Shown piece after piece: positions 1-8,310 of a DNA stretch of 64,000 nucleotides (the stretch's first letter is position 1; each line of letters begins with the position of its first letter). Below the pieces are notes generated by a model that had not been told where the DNA came from, searched no databases, and was given only the letters and a program-made list of their open reading frames with translations. This stretch comes from Anaerolineaceae bacterium (GTDB lineage Bacteria > Chloroflexota > Anaerolineae > Anaerolineales > Villigracilaceae). The stretch covers positions 62,001-126,000 of the forward strand of contig WOUS01000007.1 of NCBI GenBank assembly GCA_009772985.1. The letters run 5' to 3'. A program made the translations under genes and the position numbers.

Positions 1-2
1 AT

Positions 3-533
3 GGACAGCCCGACCAGGTGGACGTGGAGATGGTGGTGCTGGCGACGGGCTTCGAGCCGCAGGCGGACGCCGGGGCTGTGGCGGGGCAGTTTGGCATCAG
101 CCGCAGCCGGGACGGGTTCTTCCTGGAGCGCCACCCGAAACTGGCGCCTGTTGAGACGACCAGCGAGGGCATTTATCTCGCCGGAACCTGCCAGTCGCCG
201 AAGGATATTCCAGACAGTGTGGCGCAGGCAGGCGCGGCGGTCGCGGCGGCGCTGTCGTTGATGGACCAGGGTGTGATCGCGCTCGACCCGTCGATCGCGG
301 AAGTGAACGCTCTGCTGTGCGCGGGGTGCGGGCAGTGCGTGGCGGCCTGTCCGTACAAAGCCGTCGAGTTGGAGAACAATGTCGCCAAAGTGAACGGCTA
401 CCTGTGCAAGGGTTGCGGCACGTGTGCGGCGGCTTGTCCCAACAAAGCAGTGTCCCTTATCCACTATGATGACATCGAACTGGTCGCGGAAATTGTCGGC
501 GTTTTAACCGTGGAACCTGCGGAGGCAGCATGA
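3..533 (+). CDS. hdrA: HdrA-like heterodisulfide reductase subunit A, C-terminal part (5' end outside window)
   Basis: The window opens inside this gene; about 176 codons remain, read in frame from base 3. The first residues (VVLATGFEP) are the end of the FAD-binding pyridine-nucleotide-disulfide oxidoreductase region of HdrA. Two ferredoxin-type motifs follow, CAGCGQCVAACP and CKGCGTCAAACP, each able to hold a [4Fe-4S] cluster. HdrA is the flavin-bifurcating subunit of cytoplasmic Hdr complexes. The stop overlaps the next start in an ATGA, so translation is probably coupled to the MvhD fusion downstream. HdrB and HdrC are not in view and may lie upstream. Confidence 0.9.
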   Translation, partial: GQPDQVDVEMVVLATGFEPQADAGAVAGQFGISRSRDGFFLERHPKLAPVETTSEGIYLAGTCQSPKDIPDSVAQAGAAVAAALSLMDQGVIALDPSIAEVNALLCAGCGQCVAACPYKAVELENNVAKVNGYLCKGCGTCAAACPNKAVSLIHYDDIELVAEIVGVLTVEPAEAA

Positions 534-1879
534 ACTACGAACCAAGAATCATCGCTTTCCTTTGTACGTGGTGCTCGTATACCGGTGCGGACACTGCCGG
601 GATCGCGCGCATGAAATCCCCGGCCAACATCCGGGCCATACGTGTACCTTGCTCAGGGAGGGTTTCACCGGAATTGGTCATGCGTGCCTTTGACCAGGGC
701 GCCGATGGAGTGCTGGTGCTGGGCTGCCATATTGGCGAGTGCCATTACGAAACAGGTAACCACCGGGCGGCCAAACGCCTGCCCATCCTGCGCAGTCTGA
801 TGGTCTTTGCCGGATTGGAGCCTGAGCGCCTGCACCTCGACTGGGTCTCGGCTTCGGAAGGTGAACGGTTCTCGAAAATCGCCACCGAGTTCACCGATAA
901 AGTCAGAGGATTGGGCCCGGTTCACTGGCATATCCAACCAGCTGATAGACAGGCGCTTGAGGCGAAACTGGCAACAGTGGGCGAATCCATCCCCTGCCCG
1001 GAAATGAATTGCGCGGATAAGACCGATGCCATTCGGGCGAAGGCCAGGGAATTGCTGGAAAAGGATGAAGTAGGTGTTGTTATCGGTTATGAGGTGGGTC
1101 CGCGCGGCCGGACGCGTCCGTACTTCGCGTATACGCCGGAGGAAACGGAACACCTGGTCTGGAATCCCGACTGCTCCCATAACCTTACCCGTTACCTGCC
1201 CATTAAACTTCGCCCGGTAAAGGGGAAGGAGAATCCCAAGCCGGTGGCAGTGGTTGTCAAGCCGTGCGACAGCAAGGCGATCAACGTGATGATGGCAGAA
1301 AACCAGTACCGCCGCGACCAAGTGCATGTGCTGGGGGTGACCTGCGAAGGCATCCGCACCCTGGATGGGAATCTTCAAACCCGCTGCATCGCCTGTCAGG
1401 AGAGTGTTCCGATTGTTTGCGATACGCTGATCGGAGAAGCCACCACGCCCCGCCCCCCGCTCCAGGTTTCCTGCTGTGAGACCGCCATTGCAGAATTAGA
1501 GAATACCACTCCCACTGAACGGATGGAATTCTGGTTGAGCCAGTTCGATCGCTGCATCCGTTGTTATGCCTGCCGCCAGGCTTGCCCGATGTGCAATTGC
1601 CCGATCTGTCTATTTGATCGTGACGAATCGACCTACGTTGGCTTGGGCATCGGCGTAAATGAGAAGCGCACTTTCCATCTGGGGCGCGCCTACCACCTGG
1701 CCGGGCGCTGCATCGGGTGCAACGAGTGCGAACGTGCCTGCCCAATGAATATCCCGATCAGCCTGTTAAACCAGAAATTGGCTGCTGAGATCGAAAAATC
1801 CTTCGGCCACCGTGCCGGCCTGAAAGCAGTCCCGTCCCCGATTGTGACTGTCCTTTCGGGCGAATACAAGGAGGGTTGA
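530..1879 (+). CDS. MvhD/FlxD domain fused to a di-cluster Fe-S module (FlxC-like)
   Basis: 449 aa. Residues 1 to about 130 (FLCTWCSYTGAD, VLGCHIGECHY) match the MvhD delta subunit, which carries a [2Fe-2S] cluster and passes electrons to HdrA. The rest resembles Fe-S proteins of F420-dehydrogenase-beta/formate-dehydrogenase type: a VVVKPCDSKAI stretch, then CIRCYACRQACPMCNCPIC and CIGCNECERACP cluster motifs. In Flx-Hdr systems these functions are usually separate subunits (FlxD and FlxC), so this looks like a fusion; the FlxC equivalence is inference. It overlaps hdrA by 4 nt and is followed 1 nt later by the next subunit. Confidence 0.8.
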   Translation: MNYEPRIIAFLCTWCSYTGADTAGIARMKSPANIRAIRVPCSGRVSPELVMRAFDQGADGVLVLGCHIGECHYETGNHRAAKRLPILRSLMVFAGLEPERLHLDWVSASEGERFSKIATEFTDKVRGLGPVHWHIQPADRQALEAKLATVGESIPCPEMNCADKTDAIRAKARELLEKDEVGVVIGYEVGPRGRTRPYFAYTPEETEHLVWNPDCSHNLTRYLPIKLRPVKGKENPKPVAVVVKPCDSKAINVMMAENQYRRDQVHVLGVTCEGIRTLDGNLQTRCIACQESVPIVCDTLIGEATTPRPPLQVSCCETAIAELENTTPTERMEFWLSQFDRCIRCYACRQACPMCNCPICLFDRDESTYVGLGIGVNEKRTFHLGRAYHLAGRCIGCNECERACPMNIPISLLNQKLAAEIEKSFGHRAGLKAVPSPIVTVLSGEYKEG

Positions 1880-1880
1880 G

Positions 1881-2963
1881 ATGACCACACCGAAAGCCGA
1901 AAGGACATACTGGCTCATCTCGCAGGCCGAACTGGAAGCCTGGCTGGATGGCATGGCTGCCGTTCGAACGCTGGTTGCGTTGCGCGATGTGGCGGGTGTA
2001 TTGCTGTACCGCCAGGTGTCGAGCAGCGGCGAGATTGCCTGGAGTGAAGGGAAAATGCTCCCGGATGGAACCCGTCTTCATGCGGCTCCAACCGGACGAT
2101 CGAAAATGTCGATGAAGGAGATCTGCTTCCCGCTAACCGAGCGCATGTTTACCATTCGAAAAGACGGTAAAGACATCTCTCTGGAAGAAACTTTCCCGGA
2201 CAAGGAGAACATTGTTTTCGGCATCCATCCGTGCGATGCGCGGGGTATCAAACTGCTGGATGCCGTTTTTCTGGATACCAACCCGGTGGATGCTTTCTAT
2301 GCCCGTCGGCGGGCGAATACCACTTTGATTGGCCTGGCATGCAAAGGGCTGGGACCGACCTGCTTCTGCACCTCTGTAGGCGGCGCGCCGGATGACCCCC
2401 GCGATGTGGATATCATGTTCTACGAGACAGAAAATGGCTACCTTGTCCAGGTTGTGACAGAGAAAGGCCGCTTTCTGATCCTTGCCGGTGAGTGGCGGGA
2501 AGCAACTTCGAGCGAGATTGCCCTGGTGAAGGATCAACCCAAAACAGGCGAAGGACAATTCCGGATTCCTGAGAGAAGCAAGTGGCCGAAGCACTTTGAC
2601 GATGCCAACTGGTTGAAAATGGCGGAACGTTGTCTCTCCTGCCGGGCGTGTTCCTATGTATGCCCGTCCTGCCGATGCTTCACGGTGCGGGATGAAATGC
2701 TTGCCCCCGGCGAGTTCGAGCGCCTCCGCTGCTGGGACGCCTGTGCCGGCCCCAACTACCGCCGCGTTGCCGGAGGTCACAGGCTGCGCCCCGAGAAAGG
2801 CGAGCGCCTGCGCAACCGCTTCTTCTGCAAGTTTGTCTATTTCCCGGAACAATACGGCTTGGGTGATGGCTCTGCCTGCACCGGTTGCGGCCGCTGCATT
2901 GACGTGTGCCCGGTGGGGATGGACATCACCGAGATGTTGACGGATCTGTGGAGGGTATCATGA
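1881..2963 (+). CDS. Fe-S electron-transfer subunit (FlxB / anaerobic sulfite reductase A-like)
   Basis: 360 aa, ATG one base after the previous stop. The N-terminal ~220 residues lack cysteine clusters apart from GIHPCDARGIK and a CKGLGPTCFC stretch, typical of the AsrA/sulfhydrogenase-beta family. The C-terminus has two ferredoxin motifs, CLSCRACSYVCPSCRC and CTGCGRCIDVCPVG. Members pass electrons between an NAD(P)H-FAD subunit and a partner such as Hdr. The stop overlaps the next start (ATGA). In this cluster it should link the flavin subunit to the MvhD fusion. A sulfite reductase role is less likely because no sirohaem subunit is present. Confidence 0.8.
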   Translation: MTTPKAERTYWLISQAELEAWLDGMAAVRTLVALRDVAGVLLYRQVSSSGEIAWSEGKMLPDGTRLHAAPTGRSKMSMKEICFPLTERMFTIRKDGKDISLEETFPDKENIVFGIHPCDARGIKLLDAVFLDTNPVDAFYARRRANTTLIGLACKGLGPTCFCTSVGGAPDDPRDVDIMFYETENGYLVQVVTEKGRFLILAGEWREATSSEIALVKDQPKTGEGQFRIPERSKWPKHFDDANWLKMAERCLSCRACSYVCPSCRCFTVRDEMLAPGEFERLRCWDACAGPNYRRVAGGHRLRPEKGERLRNRFFCKFVYFPEQYGLGDGSACTGCGRCIDVCPVGMDITEMLTDLWRVS

Positions 2964-3793
2964 ACCATAATCCGATGAAGCCTTATTTGGGCAAACTGGT
3001 CGAAGTACGTGATCTGGCCACCGAGATCAAACTGTTCCGCGTTGAAATGTCGAATGGCGGGAGTGAGGCCTTCCGAACCTTCCAACCCGGGCAGTTCGCT
3101 TTCATCTCTTCCTTTGGGCAGGGCGAGGCGCCCTTTGGGATCGCCAATATAGCGGAGCGCGGACCAGGCCTCGATTTTGCAGTCGCCCGCCTCGGGTCCG
3201 TGACGAGTGGCCTGCACGAGCTGGGCGAGGGGGATACCGTTGGTGTGCGCGGTCCGCTGGGGAACGGCTTCCCGATGGACAAATTCAAGGGAAAGAACCT
3301 GGTTGTCCTGGGCGGCGGGATCGGCGGCGCGCCCCTGCGCCCGGTCATCCAGCATGTTTTGGATCACCGCTCCGATTACGGGGCGCTGACCATCATCTGG
3401 GCGGCGCGGAGGCCGGACCTGCTGGTCTTCACCGAGGAGTACGACGAGTGGCGCGCCGCCCCCGATACGTCCCTGCACCTGACCGTGGACACCCCGGACG
3501 AAAAGTGGGACCACAATGTCGGCCTCATCACCCAATTGCTCGAAAAGGTAGCGCCCGCGACGGAGAACGCCGTCACCATCACCTGCGGCCCGCCGGTCAT
3601 GATCTTTCACACCACGCGCTTGTTGGAGAAGATGGGCTTCCTGCCGGCGTGGAACTATGTCACGCTCGAGGCGCGCATGCACTGCGGGCTGGGCAAGTGC
3701 GGACGCTGCAACCTGGGCGAGAAATACGTCTGTGTGGACGGCCCGGTGTTCAACATGGTTGAGGTGGGCAGTTTGCTGGAGACGTTCCTGTAA
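2960..3793 (+). CDS. FAD/NAD(P)H-binding oxidoreductase subunit (FlxA / AsrB / sulfhydrogenase gamma-like)
   Basis: 277 aa counted from the ATG at 2960, which overlaps the preceding TGA. The N-terminal half is a ferredoxin-reductase FAD domain (FQPGQFAF), followed by an NAD-binding Rossmann half (LVVLGGGIGGAPL, TCGPPVM) and a C-terminal [2Fe-2S] motif CGLGKCGRCNLGEKYVC. It is probably the NAD(P)H entry point of the complex, so the cluster would couple NADH oxidation to ferredoxin and a heterodisulfide-like acceptor as described for Flx-Hdr. It ends the operon; a terminator follows at 3875. Confidence 0.85.
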   Translation: MNHNPMKPYLGKLVEVRDLATEIKLFRVEMSNGGSEAFRTFQPGQFAFISSFGQGEAPFGIANIAERGPGLDFAVARLGSVTSGLHELGEGDTVGVRGPLGNGFPMDKFKGKNLVVLGGGIGGAPLRPVIQHVLDHRSDYGALTIIWAARRPDLLVFTEEYDEWRAAPDTSLHLTVDTPDEKWDHNVGLITQLLEKVAPATENAVTITCGPPVMIFHTTRLLEKMGFLPAWNYVTLEARMHCGLGKCGRCNLGEKYVCVDGPVFNMVEVGSLLETFL

Positions 3794-3808
3794 TTCTGTG
3801 GCCGGAGT

Positions 3809-3857
3809 ACGAAGTCTCCAGACTTCGTCAACAACGACTGGAGTCGTCTGACTTCGG
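3809..3857. repeat. Paired short palindromes (AGTCTCCAGACT / GACTGGAGTC type)
   Basis: Two adjacent imperfect palindromes lie just after the flavin subunit. They resemble, but are not identical to, the GTAG-type REP palindromes around the RAYT gene near 24 kb. Confidence 0.55.
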
Positions 3858-3874
3858 GATGCAAGTGCGCGAGA

Positions 3875-3906
3875 GCGCGGAGAAGCCATTGCTGCTCCGC
3901 GCTTTT
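3875..3906 (+). terminator. Rho-independent terminator of the hdr-flx operon
   Basis: Stem GCGCGGAG/CTCCGCGC with a 12-nt loop followed by TTTT, 82 nt after the last operon gene. Confidence 0.75.
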
Positions 3907-3918
3907 GTTATCGAAACT

Positions 3919-3996
3919 CCGCCAACGAATGATCAACGAATAAGCGGATGAGTATGCATGTGAGAAATTCGTTTATTCGTTTCAAATTCGTTGGCG
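3919..3996. repeat. MITE-like palindromic element, copy A
   Basis: About 78 bp with outer inverted ends CCGCCAACGAAT/ATTCGTTGGCGG and an inner AACGAATAA/TTTATTCGTT pair. A diverged second copy lies at 37651-37729. It fills most of the 300-nt gap before the metalloprotease gene. Confidence 0.7.
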
Positions 3997-4001
3997 GGTC
4001 T

Positions 4002-4064
4002 TTGAACCTGGTACATCCGGTTCCCCTCCATTTCCCGCCCATCCTGCCCAACTCGTAGTAGAAT
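4002..4064 (+). promoter_or_regulatory. Possible promoter elements for the metalloprotease gene
   Basis: A TAGAAT -10-like box at 4059-4064 lies 27 nt before the ATG, with GGGAGAAG as Shine-Dalgarno. The TTGAAC at 4002 is too far away to be its -35, so only the -10 is supported. Confidence 0.35.
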
Positions 4065-4091
4065 GCCTGCATCCTTTTACTGGGAGAAGCC

Positions 4092-6098
4092 ATGAAGAAA
4101 AACAATACCCTCCTGATCGTTCTATCGGTGGCACTTGTCTTGTGCTGCTGTGTGATCGTCATCCTCGGCGGCGCGTATTACGGGCTGCGTGAATTCCAGA
4201 AATTCCTGCCCACGCTGGCAAGCGGAATTACGCCCTACGCGTCGGACCCGCTCACGCCGACGCCGTTCGAGATCACCCGCCAGCCGGTGGAGGACATCCC
4301 CGCCGACACGCTGACCGTGCTCGAACAGACGATCGTGCCGGAAGCCGACCTGCCCGCCATCGTCTGCCGGCTGAAGGGCGTGTGCAACGTCCCGTTGACG
4401 GTGGCAGGCCCCACGGTCCCGCTGGCGGTCGGGGAGCAGCAGACGTTCTGGGTCACCGACACGGATACAAACGATGATTTCCAGGTCACGGCCACGCTGC
4501 GCTACGTCACCGACCACGTCTACTTCTGGGCCGAGAACGGGGCGCGCTACAACAATACCGACATGAAAAACCTGTTCGATACGTTCGAGAACAAGATCTA
4601 TCCCACCAACCGCGAGTTCTTCGGCTCCGAGTGGACTCCCGGCGTAGACGGCGACTCGCATATTTACGTCCTCTACGCTGGAGGCATCGGTTCCAGCGTG
4701 GCCGGCTATTTTTCCTCCGGCGACGCCTACCTGCCCGCCGTGCGCGAACATTCCAACGCCCATGAGATGTTCGTCATCAACGCCTCGCAGAACCTGGGCG
4801 ACCCGTACACCTACGGCATCCTGGCGCACGAGTTCCAGCACATGATCCACTGGTACCAGGACGGCAACGAGGGCGCTCTGCTCGACGAGGGTTTCGCCGA
4901 ACTCGCCGTTTTTCTCAACGGATACGACGTTGGCGGCGTGGACTGGTATTACTCCACCGACACCGACCTCAACCTGACCGACTGGCTGCCGAGCGCCGGC
5001 CAGAACACCGCCCACTACGGCGCGAACTTCCTCTTTACCAATTATTTCCTCAACCGCTTCGGCGAGCAGGCCACCCAGGCGCTCGTCCATAACCAGTTGA
5101 ACGACCTCGAGAGCGTGGACGATACCCTGCTCCAGCGCGGCGTCACGGACCCGCTCACGGGCGCGCCCATCACCGCCGACGACTTCTTCCAGGACTGGAC
5201 CATCGCCAACTTCCTCGTGGACGCCTCGGTTGGCGACGGGCGTTATACCTACGCAAACTATCCCGCCGCGCCGCAGGCGCAGGCCACCGAGACCGTCTCT
5301 GCCTGCCCGGTTGGCGGCGCCACCCGCACTGTCAACCAGTACGGCGCGGACTACATCCGCATCACCTGTCCGGGAACGTACACCCTGCGCTTCTCCGGCG
5401 CCACCCAGACGCCGCTCCTGCCCGCCGATCCTTCGAGCGGAGCCTACGCCTTCTGGTCGAACAAGGGCAACAACTCCAACATGACCCTGACGCGCGAGTT
5501 CGACCTGACCGGCGTCTCCGGCGCGGTCGAGTTCTATTACTGGGTCTGGTACGATATCGAGACCGATTACGATTATCTCTATCTCGAAGCCTCCACCGAC
5601 GGCGAGCGCTGGCAGATCCTCACCACTCCCTCCGGCACCTCGGAAAACCCCACCGGCGCTTCCTACGGCTTCGCCTACAACGGACAGAGTTACGGCTGGC
5701 TGCTCGAAACGGTGGACCTCTCGCAGTTCGCCGGGCAGAAGGTCTCCCTGCGCTTCGAGTATGTGACCGATACGGCTGTCATCGGCGAAGGACTCCTGCT
5801 GGACGATGTGTCCATTCCGGCCATCGGCTACTCGACCGACTTCGAGACCGACGACGGCGGCTGGACCGCGGCCGGCTTCGCCCGCGTCCAGAACGTCCTG
5901 CCGCAGACCTTCCGCCTGGCGCTCATCACCCGCTCCTCCAGCGGGACGACGGTCCAGATCATCCCCGTGGCCGCCGACCAGACCGCCGACATCCCGCTGA
6001 CCGTCGGCCAGGACGGCGTGACCGAGGTGGTGCTGGTCGTCTCCGGGACGACGCGCTTCACGCGCGAAACGGCCGCGTACCAGTTCGAGATACGGTAG
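4092..6098 (+). CDS. Secreted/membrane-anchored zinc metalloprotease with immune-inhibitor-A-like C-terminal domain
   Basis: 668 aa. Residues 6-30 form a hydrophobic segment (uncleaved anchor or signal) after MKKNN. The zinc motif HEFQHMIHW is near residue 246, followed by LLDEGFAEL; this HExxH plus downstream Glu arrangement is seen in M6/M30-like peptidases. Residues ~450-590 form a MAM/jelly-roll-like region typical of immune-inhibitor-A proteases (FYYWVWYDIETDYDYLYLEAS, LLLDDVSIP). It probably degrades extracellular protein. The TAG stop touches the start of a 7-nt-period repeat. Confidence 0.75.
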   Translation: MKKNNTLLIVLSVALVLCCCVIVILGGAYYGLREFQKFLPTLASGITPYASDPLTPTPFEITRQPVEDIPADTLTVLEQTIVPEADLPAIVCRLKGVCNVPLTVAGPTVPLAVGEQQTFWVTDTDTNDDFQVTATLRYVTDHVYFWAENGARYNNTDMKNLFDTFENKIYPTNREFFGSEWTPGVDGDSHIYVLYAGGIGSSVAGYFSSGDAYLPAVREHSNAHEMFVINASQNLGDPYTYGILAHEFQHMIHWYQDGNEGALLDEGFAELAVFLNGYDVGGVDWYYSTDTDLNLTDWLPSAGQNTAHYGANFLFTNYFLNRFGEQATQALVHNQLNDLESVDDTLLQRGVTDPLTGAPITADDFFQDWTIANFLVDASVGDGRYTYANYPAAPQAQATETVSACPVGGATRTVNQYGADYIRITCPGTYTLRFSGATQTPLLPADPSSGAYAFWSNKGNNSNMTLTREFDLTGVSGAVEFYYWVWYDIETDYDYLYLEASTDGERWQILTTPSGTSENPTGASYGFAYNGQSYGWLLETVDLSQFAGQKVSLRFEYVTDTAVIGEGLLLDDVSIPAIGYSTDFETDDGGWTAAGFARVQNVLPQTFRLALITRSSSGTTVQIIPVAADQTADIPLTVGQDGVTEVVLVVSGTTRFTRETAAYQFEIR

Positions 6099-6133
6099 TC
6101 AGTATCCAGTGTACAGTGTACAGTGTACAGTTG
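6099..6133. repeat. Heptamer-period tandem repeat (ACTGNAY family, minus orientation)
   Basis: Reverse complement reads ACTGTAC three times, then ACTGGAT. The same 7-nt family occurs at 30596-30662 and 44868-44900. Confidence 0.8.
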
Positions 6134-6202
6134 GTTGCGGCGGCAGAAGATTGCCGCGGATTCCCGAAAGAAGTCACCCCAGGGACGGGCATTTGCTCGT
6201 CC

Positions 6203-6229
6203 TTGACTTTTCCCGGCCTGTGATAAACT
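6203..6229 (+). promoter_or_regulatory. Probable glmS promoter
   Basis: TTGACT at 6203-6208 and TAAACT at 6224-6229 with a short 15-nt spacer, about 40 nt before the start; CAGGAG at 6251-6256 serves as Shine-Dalgarno. No glmS ribozyme is recognised. Confidence 0.45.
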
Positions 6230-6269
6230 TGGCCTCTGCAACCAATCCCTTCAGGAGAACCCCTCAAAG

Positions 6270-8057
6270 ATGTGCGGAATTTTCGGCATTGTAACCAAAG
6301 ACGAACAACCCCTCGGCCCGATTCTCATCGAGGCGGCCAAACGATTGACCTACCGCGGCTATGACTCGGTTGGCGCGGCGACCATTTCCGGCTCGAAGAT
6401 AGACCTGCGCAAAGATGTTGGCCGTGTGGACGAGGTGGCCGCCAAATACAACTTCGCCGAGATGACCGGCTCGCGCGGCATCACCCAACTCCGCTGGGCC
6501 ACCTTCGGCGAACCGTCGCAGGTCAACTCCCAGCCGCATATTGATTCTGACGGCGACCTCGTCGGGGCGCACAACGGCAACGTGGTCAACAACGTCGAAC
6601 TGCGCCAGCAGTTCATGGCCGAAGGCCTCACCGTCCGCTCGATGAACGACGGCGAGTCCTGCGTCCACGCGGTGGAGCGCTACGTGGACAAGGGCTACGA
6701 CTTCATTGACGCCATCCGCCTGGCCTACGGCGACCTGGAGGGCGACTACGCCTTCGTCATCGGGCGCATCAACGACGACAGACTCTACGCCTTCAAAAAA
6801 GGCTCCGGCCTGGTGGTGGGACTGGGCGACGGCTTCACCTGCGTTTCATCCGACCTGCCTTCGATTTTGCCATTGACCCGGAAAATCGTCCGCATGAATG
6901 ACGGGGAGATCGTGACCCTGTGGGCCGACCGCGTCGAACTGCGCTCGGTCAAAGACGGCTCGTCACTGGACCGGGAACCGGAAACCGTTACCGAGACGAT
7001 GGACGCCGTCCAGAAGGGCGGGTATCCGCACTTCATGCTGAAAGAAATCCACGAACAGAGCCAGGTGGCGCGCGAACTGCTGCATCTGCTGGATGGCTCG
7101 CCGGAAGTCGAGACCATGCTGGCGAAGATGAAGTCTGCCCGCCACCTGTACTTCATCGGCTGCGGAACCAGTTACCACGCCTGCCTGGCGGGGGCGGTCT
7201 ACTTCGCCCAGATCGCCGGACGGGCCGTCATCCCGGTGCTGGCCCCGCAGTTCGTCCCGCAGTATGCCCCGGCGGTCAACCATGAGGACGTGGGACTGTT
7301 CGTCAGCCAGTCGGGCGAGACCAAGGACGTGCTGACCGCTCTGCAGATCGCGGAAGAGAAGGGCATGACCACGTTCGGGCTGGCGAACGTGATCGGGTCC
7401 ACGCTGACCAAGGCCACGGCCTGCACCCTGCCGCTGTGTTGCGGGTACGAGATCTCGGTCCCGGCCACGAAGACGTTCACCAACCAGGTGGTGGCCTTCC
7501 TGTACCTGGCCTATCGCCTGGCCGGGCGCGACACGAAGGAACTGGCGGTCATCCCCGACCTGATGGACCAGACGCTGGAGATGGTGGCCCCGCAGGTGGA
7601 GGCCATCACGCCGTCGGTCAACGAGTGGAACGACCTGTACTGCCTGGGCTACGGCGCGACCTACGCGATGGCGCTGGAGGGGGCGCTGAAACTCAAGGAG
7701 ATCACCTACGCCCACTGCGAAGGCATGCTCTCGACCGAGTTCAAGCACGGCCCGCTCTCGGCGGTGACAAAGGGCTTCCCGATCCTGTTTGCCGCCGGGC
7801 CCACGGACGTGGGACTCATCGTCAGCGGGATCAACGAAGTGACTTGCCGCGGGGCGCGTGCCATCGCCATCGGCGAGGAAGATGCCCGCCTGCGCGCCAA
7901 CGCCACCGACCTGATCGTGCTGCCCAAGGCCGCCCCGGAGATCTCGTCCCTGCTGGCGGTGCTGCCGCTGCAACTGCTTTCGTACCACATGAGCGTGATG
8001 CGCGGCTTCGACCCGGATTTCCCGAGGAACCTGTCCAAGACGCTGACGGTGGATTAA
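6270..8057 (+). CDS. glmS: Glutamine--fructose-6-phosphate aminotransferase (isomerizing)
   Basis: 595 aa, close to the usual ~600. It starts MCGIFGIV, so Cys2 is the N-terminal nucleophile of the glutamine amidotransferase domain. Two SIS domains follow (GCGTSYHACLAG, VSQSGETKDVLTAL, LEGALKLKEITYAH). The C-terminus NLSKTLTVD matches the conserved KSVTVE-type end that closes the active site. It makes glucosamine-6-phosphate for peptidoglycan and envelope amino sugars. It appears to be a single-gene unit followed by a tRNA. Confidence 0.97.
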   Translation: MCGIFGIVTKDEQPLGPILIEAAKRLTYRGYDSVGAATISGSKIDLRKDVGRVDEVAAKYNFAEMTGSRGITQLRWATFGEPSQVNSQPHIDSDGDLVGAHNGNVVNNVELRQQFMAEGLTVRSMNDGESCVHAVERYVDKGYDFIDAIRLAYGDLEGDYAFVIGRINDDRLYAFKKGSGLVVGLGDGFTCVSSDLPSILPLTRKIVRMNDGEIVTLWADRVELRSVKDGSSLDREPETVTETMDAVQKGGYPHFMLKEIHEQSQVARELLHLLDGSPEVETMLAKMKSARHLYFIGCGTSYHACLAGAVYFAQIAGRAVIPVLAPQFVPQYAPAVNHEDVGLFVSQSGETKDVLTALQIAEEKGMTTFGLANVIGSTLTKATACTLPLCCGYEISVPATKTFTNQVVAFLYLAYRLAGRDTKELAVIPDLMDQTLEMVAPQVEAITPSVNEWNDLYCLGYGATYAMALEGALKLKEITYAHCEGMLSTEFKHGPLSAVTKGFPILFAAGPTDVGLIVSGINEVTCRGARAIAIGEEDARLRANATDLIVLPKAAPEISSLLAVLPLQLLSYHMSVMRGFDPDFPRNLSKTLTVD

Positions 8058-8065
8058 CGCCGGTC

Positions 8066-8094
8066 TTGGCGCGCTCCGGCAGGGATGCTATAAT
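8066..8094 (+). promoter_or_regulatory. Promoter of tRNA-Arg
   Basis: TTGGCG (8066-8071), 17-nt spacer, TATAAT (8089-8094); initiation would fall at about the first base of the tRNA. Confidence 0.75.
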
Positions 8095-8103
8095 TCCCGC
8101 CGC

Positions 8104-8175
8104 GCCCCGGTAGTTCAACGGATAGAACAGAGCACTCCTAAGGCTCTGATGTGGGTTCAATTCCCGCCCGGGGCA
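8104..8175 (+). tRNA. tRNA-Arg (anticodon CCU)
   Basis: 72 nt folds as a cloverleaf: acceptor GCCCCGG/CCGGGGC plus discriminator A, D-stem GTTC/GAAC, anticodon loop CTCCTAA giving anticodon CCU (reads AGG), short variable loop, T-arm GTGGG-TTCAATT-CCCGC. CCA is not encoded. The closing pair of the anticodon stem is A-G, the only mismatch. Confidence 0.93.
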
Positions 8176-8243
8176 TCGAAAATTCTCACAAAACTTTAAG
8201 ATTTTTTTCCTTGCCTTTTTGCTGGGTTTCGGTTAATATACCG

Positions 8244-8284
8244 GCGCAAACACTTGGGTGCCCCCCTCACCCAGGTGTTTGCGC
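8244..8284. terminator. Strong hairpin between tRNA-Arg and the convergent aminotransferase gene
   Basis: A 17-bp stem (GCGCAAACACTTGGGTG with one wobble) and 7-nt loop in the gap between convergent units. It has no long U-run, so bidirectional terminator is the likeliest role rather than a proven one. Confidence 0.55.
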
Positions 8285-8310
8285 TTAATTACGGGGTAAA
8301 TGTTTTCCCA

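Noticed and set aside
6204-6269. glmS ribozyme upstream of glmS
   Set aside because: The leader is only about 40 nt with no recognisable core; a ribozyme needs about 150 nt.
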